Positions 16,003-26,018 are shown, counted from the stretch's first letter. The stretch: DNA of 64,000 nucleotides from Bacteroides acidifaciens (GCF_903181435.1 NZ_CAEUHO010000001.1:1674001-1738000), one strand, 5' to 3'. Notes: generated from the letters alone by a model not told the origin. Numbers and translations: made by a program.

Positions 16003-18852
16003 TTATTCTGCACATACAAATTTATATGTTCCACTTTGTACCTCTTTCGGTTCTTTCTCTCCCGGAAGAAAAACAACTGCGGTGGTATTCACAGGAACAG
16101 ATACATTCAATGTGAAAGTTCCGTCCTGACGAGTCCAGTCCACAATGATAGTGCCATATAAAGTTTCATATGATGACTTGACAAACTTCAAATCCCCCAC
16201 AGGTTCCGGAGCAATGATAAATTTCTGATAACCTTGCTTCGGATTGTTTTGTTGATTTCCGAATTCAGATGTGGCATAAGGACGGATGCCGACCAATGAA
16301 TTGAAGAACCATTCGTCAATCTGCCCCATCATAAAGTGGTTCCAGGAAGAGCCTTGACGCGGGTCCCATTGCTCAGTCAGGGTTGTTGCGCCAAATTTCA
16401 GTTGGAAACCATAGCCGGGCGCTTCTTCGTGGTTGAACATTTTATATATCAATTCATGCTGACCGTTGCGGGCTAATGTCTGAATCAGATAACGATTACC
16501 TACATCTCCGGTGGTCAGCCGGTTGCCGTGTATTTCTATATCTTTAAGCAGATTCATAAATACCTTCTTATCCTGCGTCATATGAAGGAACAAGGGAAGT
16601 GCATTGCTGCACTGACTTCCTGTACCATACTGCGCCGTATCATTGTTCAGGAAACGTTTGCCAAATGCAATTCGTATATCTTCTGCCAAAGAACTGTAAT
16701 AACGAATATCAAAATCATTGCCTACCATCTTTGCAGCTTCTATCAAATACATGACAGTCATATAATAATGTGCGGTAGCCACCAGTGGCACAGGCGTATT
16801 CCGGGAAAATCCGGCACGGAAATCTCCATAATCATACCAATCTCCCAGTCCGAAAGAAAGGATACCGTTGTCCGCACGTGTCTTCAGGTAATCAACATAA
16901 CGACGCATGTTCGAATAATACTTCCTTATCAACGAATCATCTCCATACGTTTCATAATACATAAACGGGAAAATGACCAAAGAACCGCCCCATTCGGGAG
17001 ATTCTGCGAAAGCATCCATTCCCGGACCTTCAAAAACCACGTATTCCGGGGCCGTGGTCGGCATTGCTCCATTGGAATGTTGCGCGTCCGCCATATTCTG
17101 CATAATCTGTGGAGCGTAGGCTGTCAAATCATAATTGTACAACAGTCCCGGACCGTTCAGATGTACCTGTTCCAGCCATCCCAGCTTTTCGCGGTGCGGG
17201 CAGTCTGTAAAAACAGATTGCATATTGCTGCGAACTGCTTTCTCTATCAAACGATGGGCGGCATTAAATATACGGTTGGATGATTCGAATGTAGATACCT
17301 TCTTTGCCGAATTATAGACAAAACAGGATTGGATATTCTTCAGTACAGGCAACTTTTGCGGATTCTTCTGTCCTTTCAATACGGCACCTTCCACTTGGAT
17401 ATATCTGAAACCATAATAGGAGAAACGAGGATGCCAGGTTTCATCACCATCGCCTTTCAATGTATATTCATAATAATGCTGGCGTCCCGTTTGGCGTTGG
17501 TTACAAGCGCCTTCATCAGTCAATGCTTCAGCTACTAGCAAAGTTACTTTTTGTCCACGTTTTCCACGTACTGTTATTTCGGGGAAACCTGCTAAATTCT
17601 GTCCCATATCCAGTACGAAAGCAGAAGGGTCTACTGTCCGTTTGGTCGATTTGGAAGCAGCCGCCACTTGGTCAGCATTCAGTTTGGTCACCTTTTGGAT
17701 ATCATATCGTTCCATTATCTTCACAGGTGGCGCCATCTGTGGACGGAGCATTCCTTTAGGTGCTTCCTGCATTACCACCGAGCGCCAATGGCTATCGTCA
17801 AATCTTGCCTGATTCCATCCTTTCTGTTCGCGGCGGGCATCATAATCTTCACCACCGTAAATACAGTTGAACGTTACCGGACTCAAATCATATTTCCATT
17901 CATTATCAGAACGGACGATTGTACGTGTTCCATCCTCATAATTGATAACTAATTCAAATAAAAGTGTGGGAGGGCCAAAACTTATCTGCAACTTGCGATA
18001 ACGTCCCCCCTGCACATTATAGAATCCATTCCCCAATAAGATGCCAACGACATTCTCACCATACCGCAATTGTTCCGTTACATCATATGTGTTATAATAA
18101 ACACTTTTATCATAATCACTCCAAAGTGGAGCAAACTCACTATTACCGACTTTCTTTCCATTCAAAGAGAATTCATAGAATCCCAAGCCGCAAACGTATG
18201 CAGTTGCTTCGACTATTTTCTTGCCGGACTCATTCCGGAACTCATTCTGGAGCTCATTACGAGACTTATGAGTCTTTGTTTTTTTCGCATCGTCCAGCAA
18301 AAACGTTCTTCGCAAGTAAATGCTTTTCTTCGCCAAAGTATCCACCGCTTCCCAAGCAGCTTTCACTTCCGGCTTTTTCAGTTCGCTGCCGTGAAACTTA
18401 CGTCCTTCCGGCAAATGTGCATTCTGACGGGTAATAGCTCCAATCCATTTCCCTTCGGAAAGTCTTGAGGGGGCAGAACGGAACTTCGCTTCACGACTCC
18501 ATTCGGAAGGAGTATCCGTTTCATCCCAAACACGGACACGCCAAATATAATTGAACGGATTATCAGAACTTATCTCCGCTCCTTCCGTTGAAACCAACTG
18601 GCTCTGTGAAGAATTGACTTTGCCGCTATTCCAGATTTGACGTCCCGTGAAAGCTTCCCTAATATCAATCTCATAAGCAGATTGTCGTGTCCCATTTTCC
18701 GGTGACTCCATCACCCATCCCAAACGGGGTGCTCCTTCAACCACTACCAATCCTTCCTGCATTTCACAGGTGAGACGGGTGATTGTTATGTTCTTCGCCT
18801 GTACAATACAGGGTAGACAAAGAAAAAGAAGAAGATATTTCTTAAAAGCCAT
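16003..18852 (-). CDS. GH78 alpha-L-rhamnosidase
   Basis: This 949-residue secreted enzyme (signal peptide ending IVQA) has the multi-domain GH78 layout: N-terminal fibronectin-like region with APRLGWVMES, jelly-roll with GENVVGILLGNGFYN, then the (alpha/alpha)6 barrel with FTDCPHREKLGWLEQ near residue 550 (the Glu region carrying the general acid) and ATTLTEQWDPRQGSSWNHFM near 830, and a C-terminal beta-sandwich. It removes non-reducing L-rhamnose, for example from rhamnogalacturonan fragments in the periplasm. It is only a distant relative of the GH78 part at 8-11 kb, so the two may have different linkages. Residues about 198-222 contain a charged insertion made from a 12-bp tandem DNA repeat (NELQ-NEFR-NESG). 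Confidence 0.92.
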   Translation of the reverse strand: MAFKKYLLLFLCLPCIVQAKNITITRLTCEMQEGLVVVEGAPRLGWVMESPENGTRQSAYEIDIREAFTGRQIWNSGKVNSSQSQLVSTEGAEISSDNPFNYIWRVRVWDETDTPSEWSREAKFRSAPSRLSEGKWIGAITRQNAHLPEGRKFHGSELKKPEVKAAWEAVDTLAKKSIYLRRTFLLDDAKKTKTHKSRNELQNEFRNESGKKIVEATAYVCGLGFYEFSLNGKKVGNSEFAPLWSDYDKSVYYNTYDVTEQLRYGENVVGILLGNGFYNVQGGRYRKLQISFGPPTLLFELVINYEDGTRTIVRSDNEWKYDLSPVTFNCIYGGEDYDARREQKGWNQARFDDSHWRSVVMQEAPKGMLRPQMAPPVKIMERYDIQKVTKLNADQVAAASKSTKRTVDPSAFVLDMGQNLAGFPEITVRGKRGQKVTLLVAEALTDEGACNQRQTGRQHYYEYTLKGDGDETWHPRFSYYGFRYIQVEGAVLKGQKNPQKLPVLKNIQSCFVYNSAKKVSTFESSNRIFNAAHRLIEKAVRSNMQSVFTDCPHREKLGWLEQVHLNGPGLLYNYDLTAYAPQIMQNMADAQHSNGAMPTTAPEYVVFEGPGMDAFAESPEWGGSLVIFPFMYYETYGDDSLIRKYYSNMRRYVDYLKTRADNGILSFGLGDWYDYGDFRAGFSRNTPVPLVATAHYYMTVMYLIEAAKMVGNDFDIRYYSSLAEDIRIAFGKRFLNNDTAQYGTGSQCSNALPLFLHMTQDKKVFMNLLKDIEIHGNRLTTGDVGNRYLIQTLARNGQHELIYKMFNHEEAPGYGFQLKFGATTLTEQWDPRQGSSWNHFMMGQIDEWFFNSLVGIRPYATSEFGNQQNNPKQGYQKFIIAPEPVGDLKFVKSSYETLYGTIIVDWTRQDGTFTLNVSVPVNTTAVVFLPGEKEPKEVQSGTYKFVCAE
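18223..18258 (-). repeat. Three in-frame 12-bp tandem repeats in the GH78 gene
   Basis: On the minus strand the units are AATGAGCTCCAG, AATGAGTTCCGG and AATGAGTCCGGC, encoding NELQ, NEFR and NESG. This is a coding microsatellite in a charged loop between the N-terminal domains of the rhamnosidase. Confidence 0.65.
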
Positions 18853-18877
18853 TATTCGTTTTCATTATTTTTTATTA

Positions 18878-18953
18878 GACAGAAGAACAAAAGAACAGAT
18901 ATTCAGTAATCAATAAATAGTTATAAAAACTTTTGCTCTTTTGTTCTTCTGTC
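18878..18953 (-). other. Long 17-bp inverted repeat inside the enzyme operon
   Basis: GACAGAAGAACAAAAGA (18878-18894) is an exact inverted copy of TCTTTTGTTCTTCTGTC (18937-18953), with a 42-nt AT-rich loop. It lies between the stop of the 1106-residue gene and the start of GH78, both on the minus strand. It could be an attenuator, an RNase processing site or an mRNA-stabilising hairpin that sets unequal expression along the operon. Confidence 0.55.
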
Positions 18954-18972
18954 AGAAATAGATGATTTGTGT

Positions 18973-21900
18973 CTACTTTAAAGCATTTTCGCAAACAACT
19001 TTTGTCAATGTATCCGCATGTCCTACTTCTTTGCCATCGACAAAAATGCGTAATCCCTTCCCACAATGATAGCGGTCGCCATTCTTATCCCAAAGAATGG
19101 TCAGGTTATGCCCATGATACAATACATTGTCCAGACAGAACCAATCCCATTTATCTGCCGGAATCAACGGATTCACCTCTATCGTATTATCCAGGCGCGG
19201 ACGTAATCCGATCAATCCTGTAATCATTAAGTCATTGAAAGTAGAATGATTATAATAGCGGCTGCGTTCCTGATCCCCTTTCAGCCAATAACCTGTCACT
19301 TCATCCAAATATTCGCCGATATACGGACGTCCACGGTGATATTGCGATTCTACATACAATTCCATTTGACGGAAATATACGCTGTCGGACAGTACGGTCT
19401 GCGGATAATTATTCATAAAGTTAGCCATTGCCGTCAATGTCTGTGCAGAAGCGAACGGCCAGATAGCTCCGTCCCATTCACATTTACCCACTCCACGCGT
19501 ACGGAATTCCGGATGACGGCGTTCGGCAGTAGTCAGTCCGTAAGGAGCAGAGAAGCCTTTTTCGTCCATAATCTCTTTCCAGGCAACTTCGTACATCTTC
19601 GCCGTATCCGGCAAATTGAAGTACCACGGAATATAACCGATAGCCTCACGGACATTAGCAGAAGAATCCGTACGCATCGTTTCAAAGAACTGATGGCGTG
19701 TATTCCACAATTCGGTATCAACTAAAGTTTTCAGAGTATCTGCTTTCATGCCATATCTCATCGCCATTCCTTCATCACCGGAGAGGATTCCCATCAATGA
19801 AAGTGCTTTCGCATTGCCATACATATAACTGTTGATAGTAGGACGGGCATACTTCTTTCTGCGCCCGCCGCTGATGGATTCTTCCATACCGTCTTGTACG
19901 TCACCTTGCCAATATAAGCCGTTTTTCAGACGGTTTGTACGTTCCCAACGTTGGTATTCGGTCTCCAGGTCTTTCTTCATATCCAACATGAAGTCCTTAT
20001 CACCATCGACCATATAGCGTGCCAATACCGCATCCGCATTCCATGAACTGAACTTATTCATTTTCTTCATCGGACCGCCGTCATTACCACGATACCAAGT
20101 ATGGATAATCTGATCCAAATACCGGGGATCACGCAACCAACGGCTTTCGTAAATATGATGTCCGATGGCGCAGGCAATCAGATTATATTTATCCGAATAG
20201 GAACGTTGCACCAGGAATTCTGTCATGCCATATCCTACAGGAGTTTCTTTGATATGTTTGCGCAATGACCACCAACGGTAATAATACATTTCCTCAAAAT
20301 TGCGTTGCGGACATTCAAACAAAGGAATATTCTCTTCCATCCATTCAGAAGCCTTGGCGTTAGGAATAGCCTGGATGATATTCTCATCTTCCATTCCATT
20401 GAAATAATCTACGTAATGGCTGAAATCCGCATAGTTCAGAAAAGCGGAAAACGCATCCTTGTCTGTAGAAGATGTTTTCACGTTGGCTATGCGATATTCA
20501 GCCAAAGGTTCCTGTTCACCTGCATTCGGCAAATCATAAGTCTGGTCAGCGGGAGTATCTACCGTCGGGAATGTACGTGGTGCACCTGTACGGAAAGCTA
20601 TTCTTTCGACACTCGCTACCGGTGCATAGAACATACGCAACCCTACTCTCTTGCCGTCTACATATACTTGGATATTACGGTCTGTTGTTGAAAGGACAGC
20701 TTCTACGTGATAGTTTTTCCCGGCTTCATATTTCATCATATTCGCGAAACGGGAGCCGCCTTTCATACGAAAAATACCATCATTGGTCAGCTCCATACGA
20801 GAACAGGCGATTCCGTTCTCATCCAAGAATTCTATCTGAAGTGTGCCTTTATCATTTTGTCCGGCTTGTAAATCGAATGAAACTTTCAGTTCTTTAGAAG
20901 CTGGAATTTTCCGTTCCACTTTCGCGTAATCAAACGGATCTTTGTCTTGCAGTCTCAGCCATTGTCCGTCTAAGGAAACCGGAGCCCAGGCAGGAGAATA
21001 AATATTCCAATTGGTAAGTTCTGCAATTGCTTTCGATTTCGAGAAGTCATCATCGGCATGTGCGGAAGCATTGAGTTCCACCGGTACAGGGATACGGGAA
21101 ATCCACATATCTTCCTTGTTCACACTGTAAGAAACCCATAAGTCACCATCCGCAGGTACTCCGTTTCCCTCTTGTATGCCACGAGGATATTGGGGACCGT
21201 ATGATTTATAATTTCCACCGTAACGCATCGGTGTGATTTCACCGTGCACCAGGTTCAGCGTTGTATATTCCAGTCCGTCTTTGCTCAATGATATAGCAAG
21301 CGGCCAACGGAATTCGGAGGGGTTATACACTGTAGCATATGTACCGTCACTCAAACGTTGTCCCCATATTTTCGCATTACTATTAACAAAGCCTTTTGCA
21401 CGAAGCACGGGTTCCGCCCAAGTATGTCCGCCATCTTCGCTGATGGAAGTCAGCGCGTGTTTCCAAAGACTGGCAATTTTTCCGTCAGGAAGTGTATAAC
21501 AATTAAATGCTTTATATCCTTTCTTCAATGGAATGATAGGGTCTTCACGATCGGCTTCTTCTACCCATTGCATCATGTAGAGCGGATTATCGAGAATTTC
21601 CTGGCAGGCTTTCACAAATTCACGGTCCTTGCTTTTCTTGAAATATGGATAGTCGGTATTCTTTTCGTTGAATCCGTGATTATAATAAATGAAATAAATG
21701 GGACCGAACGAACCGTCTTTCTTTACCTCACGCACCACACGACCAATGCCGTTTCCGTCATTCGGGTCGTCTTTCTTATCCAGGGCAACACCGTAATTAC
21801 CCATCGTTATCAAACGGCCTGATTTAGAGACGTAAAAACCTACGCGTTGGTGCATGATGGCAATCAAGTCTTTAGCCTGCATACCCGGACGGGATTCTTT

Positions 21901-22293
21901 GGTATATCCATCCGGAACTTTATACGGTGGAAAAACAATTTCGGGATTTGTCCATTGATAACCGTCTTTTGATGTCATCAAGAAGGTTTGGGAAGGCGGG
22001 ACGTGTTCGTCCGAAGGATCAGCCAAGTATTGATAATAGAATTGACCGTTCCAATACGCCAGCATCGGTTGATGATTGTAAGTCCAACCATTGCCGTTAG
22101 AGGCATCAGGGTGTTCCCGGTTTGCCCGCACCAATTGGATATTATGTACTCCTACTACCGGCGACAGTTGCCCGTCATGATAAGTAGGATTTGAGATTTC
22201 TGTTCCTGTGTAATGGATTCTGTCTTGTGCTGAGACTGTGGCTGTCAGCCATCCGGCAGCCAGCGCAAGGAGAATCTTTGTAGAGTTGTTCAT
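18973..22293 (-). CDS. Multidomain glycosidase: N-terminal beta-propeller, middle jelly-roll, C-terminal MGH1/GH63-like barrel
   Basis: This 1106-residue secreted protein (signal peptide ending ATVSAQ) appears to have three parts. Residues about 25-430 contain propeller-like repeats with Asp-box character (MTSKDGYQWTNPEI, SISEDGGHTWAEPV, SLSKDGLEYTT) and YNHQPMLAYWNGQFYY. Residues about 435-610 look like a concanavalin/LamG-type sandwich (WLRLQDKDPFDYAKVERKI in part, YVDGKRVGLRMF). Residues about 640-1106 are an (alpha/alpha)6 hydrolase of the GH63/mannosylglycerate-hydrolase-like type (YYYRWWSLRKHI, RPTINSYMYGNAKAL, CEWDGAIWPFAS, YNHSTFNDLMITGLIGLRP). Two catalytic modules on one polypeptide are therefore possible. 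The substrate is unknown; the neighbours suggest pectic side chains. It is read 24 bp after the GH43-like gene. Confidence 0.75.
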   Translation of the reverse strand: MNNSTKILLALAAGWLTATVSAQDRIHYTGTEISNPTYHDGQLSPVVGVHNIQLVRANREHPDASNGNGWTYNHQPMLAYWNGQFYYQYLADPSDEHVPPSQTFLMTSKDGYQWTNPEIVFPPYKVPDGYTKESRPGMQAKDLIAIMHQRVGFYVSKSGRLITMGNYGVALDKKDDPNDGNGIGRVVREVKKDGSFGPIYFIYYNHGFNEKNTDYPYFKKSKDREFVKACQEILDNPLYMMQWVEEADREDPIIPLKKGYKAFNCYTLPDGKIASLWKHALTSISEDGGHTWAEPVLRAKGFVNSNAKIWGQRLSDGTYATVYNPSEFRWPLAISLSKDGLEYTTLNLVHGEITPMRYGGNYKSYGPQYPRGIQEGNGVPADGDLWVSYSVNKEDMWISRIPVPVELNASAHADDDFSKSKAIAELTNWNIYSPAWAPVSLDGQWLRLQDKDPFDYAKVERKIPASKELKVSFDLQAGQNDKGTLQIEFLDENGIACSRMELTNDGIFRMKGGSRFANMMKYEAGKNYHVEAVLSTTDRNIQVYVDGKRVGLRMFYAPVASVERIAFRTGAPRTFPTVDTPADQTYDLPNAGEQEPLAEYRIANVKTSSTDKDAFSAFLNYADFSHYVDYFNGMEDENIIQAIPNAKASEWMEENIPLFECPQRNFEEMYYYRWWSLRKHIKETPVGYGMTEFLVQRSYSDKYNLIACAIGHHIYESRWLRDPRYLDQIIHTWYRGNDGGPMKKMNKFSSWNADAVLARYMVDGDKDFMLDMKKDLETEYQRWERTNRLKNGLYWQGDVQDGMEESISGGRRKKYARPTINSYMYGNAKALSLMGILSGDEGMAMRYGMKADTLKTLVDTELWNTRHQFFETMRTDSSANVREAIGYIPWYFNLPDTAKMYEVAWKEIMDEKGFSAPYGLTTAERRHPEFRTRGVGKCEWDGAIWPFASAQTLTAMANFMNNYPQTVLSDSVYFRQMELYVESQYHRGRPYIGEYLDEVTGYWLKGDQERSRYYNHSTFNDLMITGLIGLRPRLDNTIEVNPLIPADKWDWFCLDNVLYHGHNLTILWDKNGDRYHCGKGLRIFVDGKEVGHADTLTKVVCENALK

Positions 22294-22316
22294 GATCTAT
22301 TTCAGGTTTTAATTTA

Positions 22317-23243
22317 TTACTTCTTGCTTTCTTCCAACAGTGTTTTAACCATTGTTTCCGGAGCCTTGAATATTGTTCCGTGTTTATGTCCCGCAGGTAC
22401 GCTTATATCATTCGTTATATCTGTAAAATTCCTAAAGTCCTTTGTGCGCACAGCACCGTAGATTTTCTTCTTATAGACATCAAAATAAATGAGATAGTCC
22501 TCCCCTATCTTTTCTACGGTAGGTCCTTCTACAAAGGATTCGGTGAAGGGTTGTGATGCGGACGAATAAGGTCCTGTCAGGGAATCTGCAAAAGCTATTT
22601 TCAGATTGCGCTCCGGGCGGGTATTATCTTTGAGCACCATCACATAATCATTCTTAGCCCGTTTCACAAGAACAGCGTCAATTGTGCTAAAGCCCGGGTC
22701 GTATAGAACTTTCGCTTTTGAAATGGTCTTAAAATCCTTTGTTGTGATATAATACAAACGGTGGTTATTGTTTTCTTCTTCTATCCCTTTCTCAAAACGA
22801 CCGGGGACGCAAGAAGCCCATACCACCATAAACTGCTCACTATCGTCATCATAAAAAATCTCCGGAGCCCATACGTTAACGGTGGTCGGCTCATCTGCCA
22901 TGACAGGAATCATCTGTTGTTCCGACCAATGAACCAAATCTTTGGAATGTGCGTAACCAAAGCCCAAATCACCTTTCCAACTTGTAGTCCAGACTAAATG
23001 GAAAGTCCCGTCGGGAGTACGTACCATGGAAGGGTCGCGCATCAGTTGATGCTGTCCCAGTTCCGGCTTCAGCCAAACTCCGGGAATACTGTCCCAATGC
23101 ATTCCGTCTTCGCTATATAAATATCTCAGCCCCTCGTCAGCGGGTTCGTGGAATGAAGTGAACATATAATAGTCTTTGCTTCCCCCACAAGAAGCCAAGA
23201 ACAAAATACCTATTGCAGCTAATGTATTTCTTAACTTTTTCAT
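22317..23243 (-). CDS. GH43-like beta-propeller lipoprotein
   Basis: I start this 308-residue protein at ATG 23243 (MKKLRNTLAAIG) rather than 23300, because it then begins with a lipoprotein signal, FLASC, with Cys19. The five-bladed propeller features are visible: QHQLMRDPSMVRTPDG (catalytic-base Asp region), NVWAPEIFYDDD (pKa-modulating position) and FVEGPTVEKIGEDYLIYFD (general acid Glu). These fit GH43 or the related GH117/GH130-fold superfamily, commonly arabinofuranosidases, xylosidases or galactosidases. In this locus removal of arabinose or galactose from rhamnogalacturonan is plausible but not proven. It lies between DUF3826 and the 1106-residue gene on the minus strand. Confidence 0.8.
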   Translation of the reverse strand: MKKLRNTLAAIGILFLASCGGSKDYYMFTSFHEPADEGLRYLYSEDGMHWDSIPGVWLKPELGQHQLMRDPSMVRTPDGTFHLVWTTSWKGDLGFGYAHSKDLVHWSEQQMIPVMADEPTTVNVWAPEIFYDDDSEQFMVVWASCVPGRFEKGIEEENNNHRLYYITTKDFKTISKAKVLYDPGFSTIDAVLVKRAKNDYVMVLKDNTRPERNLKIAFADSLTGPYSSASQPFTESFVEGPTVEKIGEDYLIYFDVYKKKIYGAVRTKDFRNFTDITNDISVPAGHKHGTIFKAPETMVKTLLEESKK

Positions 23244-23421
23244 TTCTATTATAATCAAAATTGTATCCTTATATATGGAAAAGACGATAAAAGCCCTCAT
23301 TTGTACTCAAACAGATTCGAAGATTCGTCAGATTCTGAATTTATATACGAGAAAAGAGCGACTCTCCGAGCCACCCTTTCCATCATCAAACAAACTAACC
23401 ATTTAATTATGGGAAAGAATC

Positions 23422-24090
23422 TTATAAAGATCCTCCACGTGCTTTCACACGTTTGTACCATTCTTCACGTTCTTTCTTGAGGTCATATCCGCGTTTAGTC
23501 AGATAATTATTAATACGACCTTTATATTTTCCGAAAGCTGCATGTTTCTTATTTGAATTTTCTGCATCCAAGGCAAATTCACGGGCTTCTACCAGCCACG
23601 CATAGATTTGTGCCTTTTCTTCTTCCTTCAATGTAGGAATCATGTCAAGATGTGAATCGTAGGTCACTTTCACCACTCCATAGGTCATGCCGTCCTTCAC
23701 AGCTTCTATCTGCTTTTCGTCAAGAAAAAGAGATAAATTCGCGGGAAACGCAAAATGAGAACGATATAACGCTGCATCCTTAGCATTTTCGGCAGCTTTT
23801 AATGCTTCAGCCTTAGCATCACCGGTCAATCCCGATTCTTTTACTTTTTTGACTTTTGCATCGCGCACTTCATAAATATCGTTCAATTCGAAATAACGAT
23901 TGGCAATGATATTACGGACGTCTTCAGCCACTTTCGCATCCGTAATTCCAAGTTTATCGACAATCTTTTGCGAACGATTGATGATAGACTCCACATACTT
24001 GGGGTCACGGTTTTCTTTGTTCAAGTCAACTGCCCCGGCAGACATCCAACCGGAAAATAACAGTAGAGAAATTATGATTATCTTTTTCAT
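23422..24090 (-). CDS. DUF3826-type secreted protein
   Basis: This 222-residue protein has a signal peptide ending SAGAVD and is otherwise mostly helical, with many Lys, Glu and Ala and no obvious catalytic motif. Repeated patterns such as ITDAKVAEDVRNIIANRYFELNDIY (in pieces) and HAAFGKYKGRINNYLTKRGYDLKKEREEW near the C-terminus match the DUF3826 proteins often found beside PL1 lyases in Bacteroides pectin loci; the family assignment is from memory of that context. The function is unknown. The gene follows the PL1 gene by 60 bp on the same strand, so a role with the lyase product or its secretion is likely. Confidence 0.75.
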   Translation of the reverse strand: MKKIIIISLLLFSGWMSAGAVDLNKENRDPKYVESIINRSQKIVDKLGITDAKVAEDVRNIIANRYFELNDIYEVRDAKVKKVKESGLTGDAKAEALKAAENAKDAALYRSHFAFPANLSLFLDEKQIEAVKDGMTYGVVKVTYDSHLDMIPTLKEEEKAQIYAWLVEAREFALDAENSNKKHAAFGKYKGRINNYLTKRGYDLKKEREEWYKRVKARGGSL

Positions 24091-24150
24091 TAATTTTGTT
24101 TTTAAAGTAGGATACCGAAAGGAAACTTGGCTCCGGCACTTTGCCGGCGA

Positions 24151-25890
24151 TTACATTAATTTTCCTTTTTCAGCCAAAGTATCGTAGTTGTTTTTCAAAT
24201 CACGCCAGTTTACTTTGTGTTTCGTACTGATACCATTGATGTATTTTTCAATATTAGTGTATCCGTCACCCGTACAATCTTTATTGGCGTCACTCGGATC
24301 GTTCGGATTCAATCCGTTTGCGATTTCCCATTCATCCGGCATGCCATCCTTGTCTGTATCTACATAAGGAGTACCTTTGTACTCAGGATAGCCACCCATT
24401 TGACGAATATCTGTAATAATACCTTGTTTATAAGAATCTTTCGGTAAACGACGGTATCTAAACTGCCCGTCTTCACCCATTGACTTAGGAGATAAACCTG
24501 TCAAATCACCATAAGCGTCTTTCGGAAGCTTCTTTTCGTAATAAGGAATACCTGTTCTAACTTCTTCAACCACTCGTTCGTCTACAATATCACGACAAGG
24601 AATATTTGCGCCTACATGTTTCAATACATAATCATAAGCATCTTTAGCACCCATAATATTGATATACGGCATCTCGAAAGGCTGATAGCTACGCATATAT
24701 TCGGTATATCCGTCAGTGTTCGGCTGGGTTTCAATCTGAATACCGCCGTTCCAGTTGTCTTTAGTTATTTCAGGATAGCCTTCCATGATATTTCCATCGG
24801 CATAAACACGTCCATACACTTTGTGATCCAACTTACTGCGTCCGGCTTCCGGTTTCAAGATACGATGTCCTACATTGGAATCCTTGGGAGTAGCAGGTCC
24901 CGGTTTATAGTAGTTGTTAATCATATTGAACATTGCAGTATAGTCACCACCATCGGAAGAACGGTGAACCCAATTGAATACTACATTATTAACGAAATTG
25001 AATATACCGTTCCAACCGATAGAAGGGTTACGTCCTGAGTTACTAGCCCAGAGATTGCGGGCAAATGCACAGTTCTCACCGCCTAATGTACTGCCAAATG
25101 CATGATTATATGTATCCAATGCTTTTGCTGAAATTGTATTCTGAATAGTTACGTTCACAGTAGGAAGTTTCAAATCTTTGCTTTCATATTGTCCTTCACT
25201 AGGATCATACATGTGACGATAGAAAGATATGTTTTCATCCAATCCCCATGTACAGGAACAATGGTCAATCATTATATTACCAACAGGGTTACCTCCGAAA
25301 GAGTCATCCCGATGCCATACTTTCGTTTCTCCACGACGGAAACGCATATGACGTACTACGACATCATGCGTATCTACCCAAAATGATTCTCCGGCGATAC
25401 AAACACCGTCTCCCGGAGCTGTTTGTCCTGCAATAGTAACGTAAGGGGCACGGACGATAATCGGAGACTCCAGACGGATGATACCGGCAACATTGAACAC
25501 GATAATACGTGCACCACCGGTTTCACATGCTTCACGGAAAGAGCCCGGTCCGCGGTCATTCAGATTTGTTACAGTTATCACTTTGCCGCCACGACCGCCG
25601 AAACTGTACATACCGCCACCTTCAGCACCTGGGAATGAAGGGATATCAGCCTGTGGCAAATCATACGGACGACCAGCCCAAGGAATATAAGGGCGGCCTT
25701 CTCTTGCTTCTTTTTGTACTATCGGCAACGCTTTTGCCCATGCTTCGTCAGAACGTCTCCGCTCTTCGGTCATCATCTTCGTATAGTTTTCTTTGGCTTC
25801 GCCGGATATTTGCGGGTATTGTGCCCATGCAATGGTCGGAGCCAACATTGTTGCAGCGAAAGCTGCTAAAAGTAGATGCTTCTTCTTCAT
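24151..25890 (-). CDS. PL1 family pectate lyase with C-terminal calcium-binding repeats
   Basis: This 579-residue secreted lyase (signal peptide ending TIAWAQ) cleaves polygalacturonate by beta-elimination, making the unsaturated ends used by the GH105 enzyme. The beta-helix begins at about residue 85 with SFPGAEGGGMYSFGGRGGKV and continues through IVFNVAGIIRLESPI, YVTIAGQTAPGDG, VVVRHMRFRRGE and IMIDHCSCTWGLDENIS (calcium/substrate region). The C-terminus has paired EF-hand/dockerin-like calcium loops, DTDKDGMPDEWE and DANKDCTGDGYTNIEKY, at about 511-550. That tail is common in Bacteroides PL1 enzymes. It is the first enzyme gene after susCD, separated by a hairpin and a possible promoter. 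Confidence 0.93.
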   Translation of the reverse strand: MKKKHLLLAAFAATMLAPTIAWAQYPQISGEAKENYTKMMTEERRRSDEAWAKALPIVQKEAREGRPYIPWAGRPYDLPQADIPSFPGAEGGGMYSFGGRGGKVITVTNLNDRGPGSFREACETGGARIIVFNVAGIIRLESPIIVRAPYVTIAGQTAPGDGVCIAGESFWVDTHDVVVRHMRFRRGETKVWHRDDSFGGNPVGNIMIDHCSCTWGLDENISFYRHMYDPSEGQYESKDLKLPTVNVTIQNTISAKALDTYNHAFGSTLGGENCAFARNLWASNSGRNPSIGWNGIFNFVNNVVFNWVHRSSDGGDYTAMFNMINNYYKPGPATPKDSNVGHRILKPEAGRSKLDHKVYGRVYADGNIMEGYPEITKDNWNGGIQIETQPNTDGYTEYMRSYQPFEMPYINIMGAKDAYDYVLKHVGANIPCRDIVDERVVEEVRTGIPYYEKKLPKDAYGDLTGLSPKSMGEDGQFRYRRLPKDSYKQGIITDIRQMGGYPEYKGTPYVDTDKDGMPDEWEIANGLNPNDPSDANKDCTGDGYTNIEKYINGISTKHKVNWRDLKNNYDTLAEKGKLM

Positions 25891-26018
25891 TTTTATTTGG
25901 TTTTGTGAAGTTGTTAATTCAAAAATACAATAATAAGACGAAAGAGAAAAGGATTTGTAATCAGTAAGGAGAAATAATATTTCTTTTTTCCACCTATTTT
26001 ATTGCTAAAGTTGATAGG

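Noticed and set aside
23244..23300. Upstream ATG for the GH43-like gene
   Set aside because: Starting at 23300 would bury the lipoprotein signal; starting at 23243 gives a standard FLASC lipobox.
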